DNA of 64,000 nucleotides, taken from assembly GCF_013874595.1 (NCBI RefSeq), contig NZ_CP059431.1, forward strand, positions 2,170,001 through 2,234,000, written 5' to 3'. How positions within the stretch are numbered: position 1 is the stretch's first letter; every line of letters starts with the position of its first letter. The DNA comes from Flavobacterium sp. xlx-214. Lineage in GTDB: Bacteria > Bacteroidota > Bacteroidia > Flavobacteriales > Flavobacteriaceae. Position numbers and translations under genes: made by a program. Of the stretch, positions 1 to 8,261 are shown one piece after another. The notes beneath the pieces are model-generated. The model was not told the origin of the DNA, ran no database searches, and was given only the letters and a program-made list of their open reading frames with translations.

Positions 1-1
1 G

Positions 2-1144
2 TTTATTACCTATCCTAGAACAGGTAGCAGGTACATACCAGAAGATGTTTGGGAGGAGATACCAAAGTTAGTCAATGGATTAGGTGTGCGTAAAGAGTAT
101 GCTGAGGTTATTACTTCATTAAAGTTAGGGAGATTGAATAAACGAATAGTAAATGACTTACGTGTTACAGATCATCATGGATTACTCATTACAGATAAAA
201 TTCCGTCTGCTTTATCAGCTAAAGAAAATGCAGTATATCATTTAATTGCTTCTAGATTATTGGAAGCGGTTTCGGAAGTTTGTGTGAAACAAATAACAGA
301 TGTTTCTTTGGAGGCACTACACTATGAGTTTGGTTTAAGAGCAAGTAAAATAATTGAAACAGGATGGCGTGCTGTTAAAGGATCTTTTGATGAAAGCGAC
401 TCGGATGCTCATCTAATGGAACTACCGGTATTGAAAATAGGTGATGTTCTTCGAATCAAATCAGGAAGCATCTTAGAAAAGCAAACAAAGCCACCAGCTC
501 TTTACACAGAAGCCTCTCTTTTATCAGCAATGGAACAAGCGGGCAGAGATGTTGAAAATTTGGAAGAACGTGCTGCTTTGAAAGAAATTGGTATAGGAAC
601 TCCCGCTACTAGGGCTACCATTATTGAAACTTTGTTTTCACGTGCCTATATTGTGAGAGATAAAAAAGCACTGATTCCTACAGATAAAGGATTAGAGGTA
701 TACCAATTGGTTAAAGAGTTTAAAATTGCAGATATAGGAATGACAGCTAAATGGGAGGTTGCACTTCAAAGAATTGAAAATAATGAAATAGATGATGTTC
801 GTTTTTTAAAAGAGATGGAAGAAGATACTTTGTTGATTACAAAAGAATTGCTAGATCTTAAATTTGAAAGAGAAAAATTACCCCATCTAATATGCCCAAA
901 ATGTAAGTGTAGTTCTGTAGTAATTCAAGACAAAATAGTTAAGTGTACCGATTTATCTTGTTCGTGGATACAATATAGGTTGGTATGTGGTGTTACGTTA
1001 AGTATTGCTGATATTGAAAGCCTTATTAATTCAGGAAAAACTTGTTTGATTAAAGGGATGAAAAGTAAATCAGGCAAAAGTTTTGAGGCTTATATTGTTT
1101 TAGATGAAAATGGGAAAAGTTCATTTAAGTTTGTTAATAATTGA
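2..1144 (+). CDS. topB: DNA topoisomerase III, 5'-truncated by window edge
   Basis: Type IA topoisomerase that relaxes and decatenates DNA. The frame is open from base 2, so the true start lies outside the window; about 380 C-terminal residues are visible, against roughly 690 for the family. The fourth visible residue is the catalytic Tyr in the signature TYPRTGSRYI. The type IA core continues to about residue 280 and is followed by a Cys-rich C-terminal repeat (CPKCKC ... CTDLSC). An internal GTG at 86 is not the start, because the active site lies upstream of it. In Bacteroidota topB is found both on chromosomes and on conjugative elements; which applies here cannot be decided. Its last ~100 codons and downstream leader recur as a decayed copy near 6.75-7.06 kb. 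Confidence 0.93.
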   Translation, partial: FITYPRTGSRYIPEDVWEEIPKLVNGLGVRKEYAEVITSLKLGRLNKRIVNDLRVTDHHGLLITDKIPSALSAKENAVYHLIASRLLEAVSEVCVKQITDVSLEALHYEFGLRASKIIETGWRAVKGSFDESDSDAHLMELPVLKIGDVLRIKSGSILEKQTKPPALYTEASLLSAMEQAGRDVENLEERAALKEIGIGTPATRATIIETLFSRAYIVRDKKALIPTDKGLEVYQLVKEFKIADIGMTAKWEVALQRIENNEIDDVRFLKEMEEDTLLITKELLDLKFEREKLPHLICPKCKCSSVVIQDKIVKCTDLSCSWIQYRLVCGVTLSIADIESLINSGKTCLIKGMKSKSGKSFEAYIVLDENGKSSFKFVNN

Positions 1145-1290
1145 AGTGTAGGGTATTTTGAATATTTTTTTTAACATTTGCTGTAGCTACACTACCTTAA
1201 AGGTTAAAGTTCAAAAAAACATGTGTTTTTATTACCTTTTTTGTTAATATTACTATATCAAATCATTGCGCAAGATGTGGTAGTAGGCAA
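1045..1290 (+). repeat. topB-tail/leader direct repeat, copy A
   Basis: The last part of topB plus about 145 bp of downstream non-coding DNA is repeated in direct orientation at about 6751-7060. The non-coding part (about 1141-1262) is almost identical between copies; I see one substitution and one T-run length difference. The coding part has diverged more. The leader contains the dyad AAAAACA-TG-TGTTTTT at about 1214-1230. Each copy precedes a small exported-protein gene. Confidence 0.88.
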
Positions 1291-1352
1291 AATTTGTAAC
1301 AGCTACTTAAAATACACTGTAAACAAATTCAAACCAAATTAATTTAATTATT

Positions 1353-1721
1353 ATGAAAAAATTTATTTTTAGTGCATTAGCTTGCGTAGCTTTTGCAGGA
1401 AGTAGTTTTGCTTCGAATGAAATTGTTAATTGCAAACAGTTAAATAGTGTTGAATTGCAACTTAACTCAGAAGATATTAACTTAGTAAATGAGAATTTTA
1501 TTATTAAAGAACAGTTAGTAGTTAATAATGGACTTTGTGAGATTGTAATTTTAGTATTTGATAGAGGTGGAAATTTAATCGATGCTGTAAGTAGAAAAAG
1601 TGCTAATGTATCGGCAGATTGGTGTGCTAACTCATACAATAGAATGTTGGATATGATGAAACAAGATTATAGTATAGAGGATTATGATTTTAAAGCTGGA
1701 TATGGTCATACTGCTTACTAA
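1353..1721 (+). CDS. Small secreted protein of unknown function
   Basis: A 122-residue protein I do not recognise. Residues 1-20 form a Sec signal peptide (basic MKK, hydrophobic core, SSFA before the cut), so the mature protein is probably periplasmic or secreted. The mature part has cysteines at 27, 62 and 91. It ends in a Tyr/Gly-rich tail (YDFKAGYGHTAY). The gene follows the topB-tail leader and lies 15 bp before a GLPGLI gene, so the two may be co-transcribed. The frame on the opposite strand here is a shadow. Confidence 0.7.
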   Translation: MKKFIFSALACVAFAGSSFASNEIVNCKQLNSVELQLNSEDINLVNENFIIKEQLVVNNGLCEIVILVFDRGGNLIDAVSRKSANVSADWCANSYNRMLDMMKQDYSIEDYDFKAGYGHTAY

Positions 1722-1736
1722 TTTTACCATCATTAA

Positions 1737-2513
1737 ATGAAAGCAAATAAATTTTATTTACTATTAGTACTTGTAAATTTAATTTCATATACATCCATTT
1801 CGCAAGATATGGATGTATATTATACATGTTACTATGACACAGGAATGCCAAAAATTATGCCTGCAACATTACAAATTAAAGACCACATATCAATATTTGA
1901 GGAACATTTTGATGAAAGCAAAGAATGGAACAATGGTAAGGATATATTTAAAAACTTAAATTTAAGCCATGTAGAATATTACAGTAAAAAAAATAAAAAT
2001 AAACTTAATGGCTTTATTAAAAGAGATTTAAAAAAGAAAGAAATATTTTTAATTGATTTTATTGGTACTAAAGATTTCTTAATTAAAGATAATTATATAG
2101 AATTAACTTGGAATATTTTATCTGAAACAAAAAATATTTCTGGCTTTGCCTGCCAAAAGGCAGAAACAACTTTTAGAGGATTAAAATGGATCGTTTGGTT
2201 TGCTCCTGAATTACACACGAATTTTGGACCATGGAAATTATACGGACTTCCGGGGCTTATATTAGAGGCTTATGATAATAACGAAAAATATCGTTTTGTA
2301 GCAGAAAAGATTATTATGAATAGTACTTCAAGTTTATATTTTCCTGATAAAGACTTGTCTGTAATTTCTATTGAAAAGGTAGTAGAAGGCAAGATTAAAA
2401 GAAGAGAAGCTCTTAATGCATATATAACAAGAGGTGAAATAAATATCAGTGATCAATACAAAGTTGAAACAATGGAGCCTATATACGAATGGGAAGAAGC
2501 AGTGAAAAAGTAA
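1737..2513 (+). CDS. GLPGLI family protein (copy 1)
   Basis: A 258-residue exported protein with an N-terminal signal peptide (about residues 1-22, ending SISQ). It carries the family hallmark GLPGLI at residues 170-175 in the context FGPWKLYGLPGLILEAY. GLPGLI proteins are a Bacteroidota family of unknown biochemical function, often next to TonB-dependent-receptor-like genes. That arrangement holds here, but the receptor copy directly downstream is only a decayed fragment. A paralogue lies at 2933-3706 with the same layout (TTFRG ... WF ... GPWK ... GLPGLI ... YEWE). Confidence 0.9.
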   Translation: MKANKFYLLLVLVNLISYTSISQDMDVYYTCYYDTGMPKIMPATLQIKDHISIFEEHFDESKEWNNGKDIFKNLNLSHVEYYSKKNKNKLNGFIKRDLKKKEIFLIDFIGTKDFLIKDNYIELTWNILSETKNISGFACQKAETTFRGLKWIVWFAPELHTNFGPWKLYGLPGLILEAYDNNEKYRFVAEKIIMNSTSSLYFPDKDLSVISIEKVVEGKIKRREALNAYITRGEINISDQYKVETMEPIYEWEEAVKK

Positions 2514-2529
2514 AACCATAATTAAAACA

Positions 2530-2850
2530 TGCCAAAACACTTATAATCTTATTACTTTTCGTATTAACAACCGTTTCTTTACAAGCCCAAACCGTTTGTA
2601 AAGATACGGTTGTTAACGTAAATAAAGAACCTGTAGCCAACGCATCGGATTTAATAAAAAATACCGACGACAACATACTACAATTTGGCTTTACCAACGC
2701 GCAAGGTGCTTTTAATTTTGTTACTGAAACCGAAGTTAGCTTTGTGGTTGAGGTAAACAAAATCAAATTATTAAATTACAACTTTAATAGATAGCTAATA
2801 GCTTACCAAAAGCATATACAACAAACCAGTAGATAAAGTACGGGTATGAT
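2530..2850 (+). pseudogene. Decayed 5' fragment of the beta-barrel protein gene
   Basis: About 240 bp from 2530 closely matches the start of the intact barrel gene at 3726 (signal peptide, QAQTVCK, NVNKE.VANAS, KNTDDNILQFGFTNAQGAF), but the frame is interrupted near its beginning. After about 2760 similarity jumps to a second piece (about 2795-2850) matching the intact gene near 4268-4335 (NKP.DKV), so the intervening several hundred bases are deleted. This is a remnant of a tandem GLPGLI + barrel duplication in which the first barrel copy collapsed. Confidence 0.85.
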
Positions 2851-2932
2851 GCAATTATATTAAAAAGATGATTTAAATTTTTACTTAAGAAAGAATATTT
2901 TTTATCTTTCTTTTATTTAGTGAATCAATATT

Positions 2933-3706
2933 ATGAACAAAACACTTTTAGTACTACTTTGTTTTTGTTGCCAAATGGTATTTGCGCAAACAAATGATTA
3001 CAAAATTACTTACAAACGTTTTGAAGGTAATCGTAAAAGAGATGCTGTTTTATATGTAAAAGAAAATCAGCCAACAGTAATGCACGATATTATTACATCT
3101 ACGGTACCTATTAAAGTAATTAAAGACACTACTTATATTAATGAAAATGGAGCTACAGTCTGGAAATCAGGAAGTGGTTCTACAGATTATAGTAAATTCT
3201 CTGATGAATATCTGAAGGTAGATCATTCTAAAAATAAAATAGAAATGATTAGAGATATTAGCAAGAAATTCTTTTTAGTTACTGATGAATTAAATTATAA
3301 GTGGAACATAACCAATGAAACCAAAAAGATTAAAGAGTACACTTGCTATAAAGCGACCACTACTTTTAGGGGCAACAACTTTGAAGTGTGGTTTACACCC
3401 GATATTCCTATAAATGCTGGTCCTTGGAAATGGTATGGTTTGCCTGGGCTAATTGTAGAAGCTACTGATACTGATAAAAGCGTTGTTTTTAAACTTGAAA
3501 AAGTAGAAAAGCTAATTGGAGATGTACCTTTTCCTTCAGAAAAATTAGCTAAGATTACTCTACAGGAGTATTTTAAAAAGGGTAAGGAGGCGGATGATGC
3601 TTTTATGGCACAATTAAATGATCGAAATGTAAAAGTTACCAGTACTGTTATTGGAAGATTTGGTTTAGAACGAGTGTACGAATGGGAAGATGAAGCTAAA
3701 AAATAA
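2933..3706 (+). CDS. GLPGLI family protein (copy 2)
   Basis: A 257-residue exported protein with a signal peptide of about 19 residues ending MVFAQ. The GLPGLI motif lies at residues 169-174, preceded by GPWKWY, and the protein ends YEWEDEAKK. It is a paralogue of the 1737-2513 gene. The start of the next gene, the outer-membrane barrel protein, lies 20 bp downstream, so the pair looks like one transcript. Linkage to a TonB-receptor-like barrel is typical of the family, whose molecular role is unknown. Confidence 0.9.
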   Translation: MNKTLLVLLCFCCQMVFAQTNDYKITYKRFEGNRKRDAVLYVKENQPTVMHDIITSTVPIKVIKDTTYINENGATVWKSGSGSTDYSKFSDEYLKVDHSKNKIEMIRDISKKFFLVTDELNYKWNITNETKKIKEYTCYKATTTFRGNNFEVWFTPDIPINAGPWKWYGLPGLIVEATDTDKSVVFKLEKVEKLIGDVPFPSEKLAKITLQEYFKKGKEADDAFMAQLNDRNVKVTSTVIGRFGLERVYEWEDEAKK

Positions 3707-3725
3707 AAAAAGCCTAATAAACTAC

Positions 3726-6392
3726 ATGCTAAAAACACTTATAACCTTATTACTATTCGTATTTACAACGGTTTCTTTACAAGCCCAAACCGTTTGTAAA
3801 GGTACGGTTGTTAACGTAAATAAAGAAGCTGTAGCCAATGCGTCGGTTTTAATAAAAAATACCGACGATAACATACTGCAATTTGGCTTTACCAACGCAC
3901 AAGGTGCTTTTAATATTACTACCGAAACCGAAGGCAGCTTTGTGGTTGAGGTGAATAAAATGGGGTTTAATAAACAGCAACAACCTTTAACCATAACCAA
4001 AGATAAAAAAGAATATACGTTTACGTTTACTTTAGAAGAAAGCAATGAACAGCTAGAAGATTTAGTGATAGAAATTGACAACCCCATACAACAACGAGGC
4101 GATACTTTAGTTTACGATGCCAAAGCTTTTAGTACGGGGCGTGAAGTAGTGGTAGAAGATTTATTGAAAAACATACCAGGCATTACCGTTGAAAAAGACG
4201 GTAAAATTAAGTTTGAAGACACCGAAATTGAAAAGGTAATGGTTGATGGTGATGACTTTTTTAACCGTGGCTATAGCTTGCTTACTAAAAACATGCCCAA
4301 CAAACCGTTAGATAAAGTACAGGTATTGCGTAATTACAGCAATAATAAATTGTTAAAAGGTGTCGAAGAAAGCAACAAAGTAGCTTTAAACTTAACGGTT
4401 GACGAAGCTTATAAAGATTTATGGTTTGGCGATATTTCTGCAGGTTATGGTTTGGTAAGTGAAAACCGTTACGATGTTTCGGGTAACTTAATGAACTTTA
4501 GTAAAAAGTATAAAAACTTTTTAACTTATGGCTTAAACAATGTTGGCGCTGATAGGGTAGGATCGTTAGAAAATATGTTTAACAATAATTACGAGATAGA
4601 ATCTATTGGTGATGCCAGTCAACTATATACTTTAATGGGGTTAAGTGGTGGCAGCGCAGGGCAGTTAAAAGACCATAGAACCCGTATTAACAATGCCGAA
4701 CATGTTTCCTTAAGTACTATTGTACCTGTTACCAATAAACTAAAGGTAAAACTGGTTGGTTTTTTAGGTGGCGATGAAAGCTATGCCTTCAACAACCGTT
4801 ACAGCGTTACCAATGTAGGCGAAACGTATTTTGAGAATTCTGAAAACAATCAATATAAAAGTCATTTAAAAACAGGATATGTTAATTTGTTGGCTACTTA
4901 CGATGTTTCTGCAACGCAAATGCTGCAAATAAGTTCAGTATACAATCAGGGAAACACCAATAATACCAACGATTTAACTTTTAATGGTACCAATACCTTA
5001 GAAAAGTTAGCAACAAAGAATACTTTTTTCGATCAAAAACTTACCTACACTCACAAATGGAAAGATAAAAATGTGGTGTTGCTAAAAGGTCGATTCTTTT
5101 CAAATAAAATGCCTCAAATTTATCATATCAACGATTATTTAATGGGCGATTTGTTTGCTTTTGATGCCGATGCTATGAATAATGACATTAAAAACAATAA
5201 AACGTTTGCCGGTTTAGAAGCCGATTTTAAACTAAAACAAAAAAACGATGATTTAATTGAATTTCAGGTAGGGTATACACATAACCAGCAAACAATGAAT
5301 ACGGTGTTGAGTTTGTTTGATGATGCAATAGCTTTTCATCCCAATGATTTTCAAACCGATAGTTCGTTTACCTTAGGCGATTTTTATGCAAAAAGTGGTT
5401 ATACATGGAAATGGAAAACCTTTAAAGTTACGGGGCGTGCCGAAGCCCATCAATTGTTTAATCAGTTTACCACTTTAAACTCCAACAAAAAGCAAAATCC
5501 GTTTTATGTGAATCCTTCAGCATTTTTTACATGGGATGTTACGCCAACAAATGTTTTTAGTGGTTCGTATATGGTTAACTTCAATAACACCTCGTTTGTA
5601 GATGTAAACGATACCTATTTGTTAACTTCATCACGTTCCTTTTCAAAAGGTTTGGGCGCTTTTAAGTTAACCGATTACCAAATGGCTAACTTAGGGTATA
5701 GCATTCGTCATTACTTGAACCGTTACCGTTTCTCGTTTAACTTAAATTACAGTAAACAAAGCAATGTTTTATCAAGCAGAAGTTTAATAGAACAAAATAG
5801 CTCGTTATCAGAAAAAGTTTTTATAAAAGGTGGTGATACTTTTGGGGCTAGTTTTTCTTCGAACTTTTATTTTCGCAAGTTAAAAAGTAATGTAAAGCTA
5901 GAAGGAAGTTACTCTATGTCTATCTCTTTCAACGAAGTAAATAATTCAGGTTTGCGTAAAAATAATTTCAATAATCAGCGATATAATTTTGAATGGCGTA
6001 CCAATTTTAAAATACCTTTTAACTTTCATATAGGTACCGAATGGACATTTTCTGAAGTAAAAGCGCCCAATTATAAAAATAATTACACCAACGGCTTTAG
6101 CTTTTTAGATGTGTTTTATAAAGTAGATGAACGCATTGATGTAAAAGCAGTAACCGAGTATTATTATTTTGATAGTTTAGAAAAAAATCAACGCCACCAT
6201 GCCTTTTTAGATGTTGAAGCTACTTACAAGTTAAAAGGCGATAAATGGACGCTTGGTTTACGTGGGAATAATTTATTAAACAAGCAAAATTTTACCACTT
6301 ATTATGTTAGCGATATAGGCTACAGCAGTACAAGCTACCGTTTAATGCCTCGTTTTGTTTTGTTAAGTGCTAAATACAGATTTAGTTTGTAG
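3726..6392 (+). CDS. Outer-membrane beta-barrel protein, TonB-receptor-like
   Basis: An 888-residue outer-membrane protein. Residues 1-20 are a signal peptide (MLKTLITLLLFVFTTVSLQA). A carboxypeptidase-regulatory-like domain follows (about 22-105), then a plug-like region with the typical KNIPGITVEKDGKIKFED and VMVDGDDFF, then a long beta-barrel ending in Phe-Ser-Leu. I start it at 3726 because the 12 residues encoded upstream (from 3690) are polar, overlap the preceding gene and would bury the signal peptide. The likely role is uptake or export across the outer membrane; the substrate is unknown. A bidirectional terminator follows. Confidence 0.88.
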   Translation: MLKTLITLLLFVFTTVSLQAQTVCKGTVVNVNKEAVANASVLIKNTDDNILQFGFTNAQGAFNITTETEGSFVVEVNKMGFNKQQQPLTITKDKKEYTFTFTLEESNEQLEDLVIEIDNPIQQRGDTLVYDAKAFSTGREVVVEDLLKNIPGITVEKDGKIKFEDTEIEKVMVDGDDFFNRGYSLLTKNMPNKPLDKVQVLRNYSNNKLLKGVEESNKVALNLTVDEAYKDLWFGDISAGYGLVSENRYDVSGNLMNFSKKYKNFLTYGLNNVGADRVGSLENMFNNNYEIESIGDASQLYTLMGLSGGSAGQLKDHRTRINNAEHVSLSTIVPVTNKLKVKLVGFLGGDESYAFNNRYSVTNVGETYFENSENNQYKSHLKTGYVNLLATYDVSATQMLQISSVYNQGNTNNTNDLTFNGTNTLEKLATKNTFFDQKLTYTHKWKDKNVVLLKGRFFSNKMPQIYHINDYLMGDLFAFDADAMNNDIKNNKTFAGLEADFKLKQKNDDLIEFQVGYTHNQQTMNTVLSLFDDAIAFHPNDFQTDSSFTLGDFYAKSGYTWKWKTFKVTGRAEAHQLFNQFTTLNSNKKQNPFYVNPSAFFTWDVTPTNVFSGSYMVNFNNTSFVDVNDTYLLTSSRSFSKGLGAFKLTDYQMANLGYSIRHYLNRYRFSFNLNYSKQSNVLSSRSLIEQNSSLSEKVFIKGGDTFGASFSSNFYFRKLKSNVKLEGSYSMSISFNEVNNSGLRKNNFNNQRYNFEWRTNFKIPFNFHIGTEWTFSEVKAPNYKNNYTNGFSFLDVFYKVDERIDVKAVTEYYYFDSLEKNQRHHAFLDVEATYKLKGDKWTLGLRGNNLLNKQNFTTYYVSDIGYSSTSYRLMPRFVLLSAKYRFSL

Positions 6393-6413
6393 GATGAAGA
6401 ATGAAAATAAAAT

Positions 6414-6443
6414 AATAAAACCCCTCAACAGAGGGGTTTTATT
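6414..6443. terminator. Bidirectional hairpin terminator
   Basis: A 13-bp stem (AATAAAACCCCTC / GAGGGGTTTTATT) with an AACA loop. It lies between the convergent barrel gene and the Hc1-like gene and can serve both. Confidence 0.9.
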
Positions 6444-6618
6444 ATGCTTTAGAAGCTTCTAATGATGCTTTTCTAAACTCTTTTAATAGTTTTTCTAATT
6501 CAAGAGATGTTTTACGTGCTCTTGTTCCTGCAGCTTTGTTACCTTTTTCAACTTGTAATTCGGTATCTGCTTTTAATGTTTCAAAACTTTCGTTTATTTT
6601 TTCATTTAATTCTTTCAT
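6442..6618 (-). CDS. Histone H1-like protein of the Hc1 family (copy 1)
   Basis: A 58-residue protein with the Hc1-type core EKGNKAAGTRARKTSLELEK and a C-terminus LLKEFRKASLEASKA. Such small proteins are common in Bacteroidota and are predicted to be nucleoid- or DNA-associated; the function here is inferred from the family. A near-identical copy lies at 13361-13537 in the same orientation, differing mainly at residues 5 (N/I) and 17 (A/T). The stop overlaps the terminator shared with the convergent barrel gene. Confidence 0.85.
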   Translation of the reverse strand: MKELNEKINESFETLKADTELQVEKGNKAAGTRARKTSLELEKLLKEFRKASLEASKA

Positions 6619-6750
6619 GATAATTAAGTTTAAAACTTTAAAATGGAATAAAATAGTATTATGGTTATACTACTTTAAAAAACTTTATAAAAAATTGTAT
6701 TACAGTTTATCTTTTTGTTTTCCTGTAATCTAGAAAGGAATGTTATAGTT

Positions 6751-6900
6751 CTTTTATGCATTTTCAATATTTAAAACCTTTTTAATTTTAAATAAACCAA
6801 TTTGATTAAGCTGATAAAAAGTTAATCGGGTAAAAAATTTGAGGCTTATATTGTTTTAGATGAGAATGGGAAAAGCTCTTTTAAGTTTAATAATAATTGA
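6751..6900 (+). pseudogene. topB 3'-end remnant
   Basis: In frame with the stop at 6898-6900 this reads KFEAYIVLDENGKSSFKF, matching the topB C-terminus. Upstream of that, similarity continues codon for codon (LIKxxKS-stop-SGK against LIKGMKSKSGK) but is broken by stops at aligned positions, for example AAA to TAA near 6824. Clear similarity reaches back to 6778 and weaker similarity to about 6751. It cannot be expressed as topoisomerase; it marks a duplicated segment. Confidence 0.85.
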
Positions 6901-7060
6901 AGTTTAGGGTATTTTGAATATTTTTTTAACATTTGCTGTAGCTACACTACCTTAAAGGTTAAAGTTCAAAAAAACATGTGTTTTTATTACCTTTTTTGTT
7001 AATATTACTATATCAAATCATTGCCAAGATGAGGTTGTAGGTATCCTTTTGTAATAGCTA
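6751..7060 (+). repeat. topB-tail/leader direct repeat, copy B
   Basis: Second copy of the repeat at 1045-1290. The non-coding leader (about 6898-7020) is nearly identical to copy A and ends just before a lipoprotein-type reading frame. Hc1 copy 1 ends only about 130 bp upstream; that gap is AT-rich with no gene. Confidence 0.88.
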
Positions 7061-7104
7061 TAGAAAATTGTGATTTGTAAATGTTATTAACTATAATTCT
7101 TTAT

Positions 7105-7662
7105 ATGAAAAAGATATTTTACGTACCCGTTTTAATAGGAAGCCTACTTTTTTTAAGCTGAGAAAAAAATGATGACTTACCCGAAAAAGACCCTGGTAAC
7201 TTCCAAACCCAATTACCAACAGCAACCACTTACGGTGCGGGTACTTTTGCTTGTTATGTAGATGGTAAGGCCTATATCGCCCAAAAAAATGATATTACAG
7301 CATATTATCAATTTTACCAAGATAAATATGGCTTATCTATTAGAGGCAGATGGGGTGATGCTGAATACATACGTTCAATTAGTGTAGAGGGTAATAATAA
7401 TATTAATTTACTGATTGAAGGGGCTACCTATCCTTTAAGAAAAAGAGGAGTAGGAATTGAATATTATACAGGTGGAGTGTTTTTTATGCCTCAAGGTAAT
7501 TGGTACAATACCAATGAGCAACAAACCGGAGAGGTTAAAATAACCAAGTTCGATGAAGTGAACGGTATACTTTCGGGTACTTTCTGGTTTAACGTAAAAC
7601 GCCCCGATGGTACAATTGTAGAAATTCGCGAAGGACGTTTTGATGTTAAATATGCGAGTTAA
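7105..7662 (+). pseudogene. Lipoprotein gene with a stop at the lipobox cysteine
   Basis: From ATG 7105 the frame reads MKKIFYVPVLIGSLLFLS, then TGA, then EKNDDLPEKDPGNF and on without further stops to 7662 (185 codons). The TGA sits exactly where a lipobox Cys is expected (LFLS-C-EKNDD), one base from TGC or TGT. The body (LPTATTYGAGTFACYVDGK ... SGTFWFNVKRPDG ... IREGRFDVKY) resembles the Bacteroidota DUF6252-type lipoproteins; I am moderately sure of that family. Either a recent point mutation inactivated it or the base is a sequencing error. Internal ATG codons such as 7477 would give only a fragment. Confidence 0.82.
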
Positions 7663-7684
7663 ATAATAAATTAAATCTTATGAA

Positions 7685-7902
7685 ATGAAAAAACTATTAC
7701 TTTTTGCTTACTTTTTGGTAGGCATGTGATCTTATGTGGTGATTGGGTAACAACAAATGAAATATACAAAGGAGAGTTGAAGATAACGCATTATAATATA
7801 TTTGATAGAATATTATCAGGTACTTTTTGGTTTGATATTAAACAACTCGAAGGTAAAATTATACAAATACGTGAAGGGCGTTTTGATGTGACTTACAACT
7901 AA
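7685..7902 (+). pseudogene. Truncated, frameshifted lipoprotein paralogue
   Basis: The frame starts MKKLLLFAYFLVGM and meets TGA at 7727. After a frame change it reads CGDWVTTNEIYKGELKIT ... LSGTFWFDIKQLEGKI ... IREGRFDVTYN, ending at 7902. Its C-terminus matches the C-terminus of the broken gene just upstream, but the middle of the protein is missing. It is a decayed tandem paralogue. Confidence 0.8.
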
Positions 7903-8261
7903 TAATTTGCAGAATATGATAAGACACATCTCTTTATCTAACTAGCTTATAGTTAAAAGGTTATAGATTTCATGACGCAGCAAGACCAAAAAATTGAGTT
8001 TTTGCTTCCTTTGATCTTTCGAATCGGAGATTAATTTCATTTAGTCGCTTTGCTGGAGTCATGGCTTCCAAGCTGTTAAATAATGACTTGGACGTAAAGA
8101 AGATAAAAAAAACGAAATGTTTTTTAAAGAAAACGGGATTACATAAATTAAAAGTACTTACAACCAAAATAAAATATCAGATCATTTAGCAACATTGAAT
8201 TAGAAACAAAAAAGGCATTATTCGTTAAATTAATGCCCTAAATGTCGTTTACTATAGTAGA
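7903..8261. other. Gene-free stretch
   Basis: AT-rich. The only open frame (minus strand, 7970-8167, 65 codons) has a low-complexity Phe-rich beginning. Its better-looking end (INLRFERSKEAKTQFFGLAAS) I cannot assign. No convincing start signal or neighbour supports it. Confidence 0.5.

Noticed and set aside
2479..2766. 95-codon minus-strand frame
   Set aside because: Antisense shadow of the decayed barrel-gene fragment; the same shadow appears opposite the intact gene at 3722-4087.
6536..6733. 65-codon plus-strand frame
   Set aside because: It is antisense to the Hc1-like gene; the minus-strand product matches a known family and has a second copy.
7477..7662. 61-codon frame as a stand-alone small gene
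   Set aside because: It is the tail of the broken lipoprotein gene that starts at 7105; the upstream codons are homologous protein and in frame.
7105..7662. Selenocysteine or code reassignment at the TGA
   Set aside because: TGA terminates normal genes in the window, no SECIS-like structure was seen, and a lipobox Cys must be a true Cys for lipidation.
7970..8167. 65-codon minus-strand frame ending KTQFFGLAAS
   Set aside because: Low-complexity Phe/Lys start, no promoter or neighbour support, and no family I can name.
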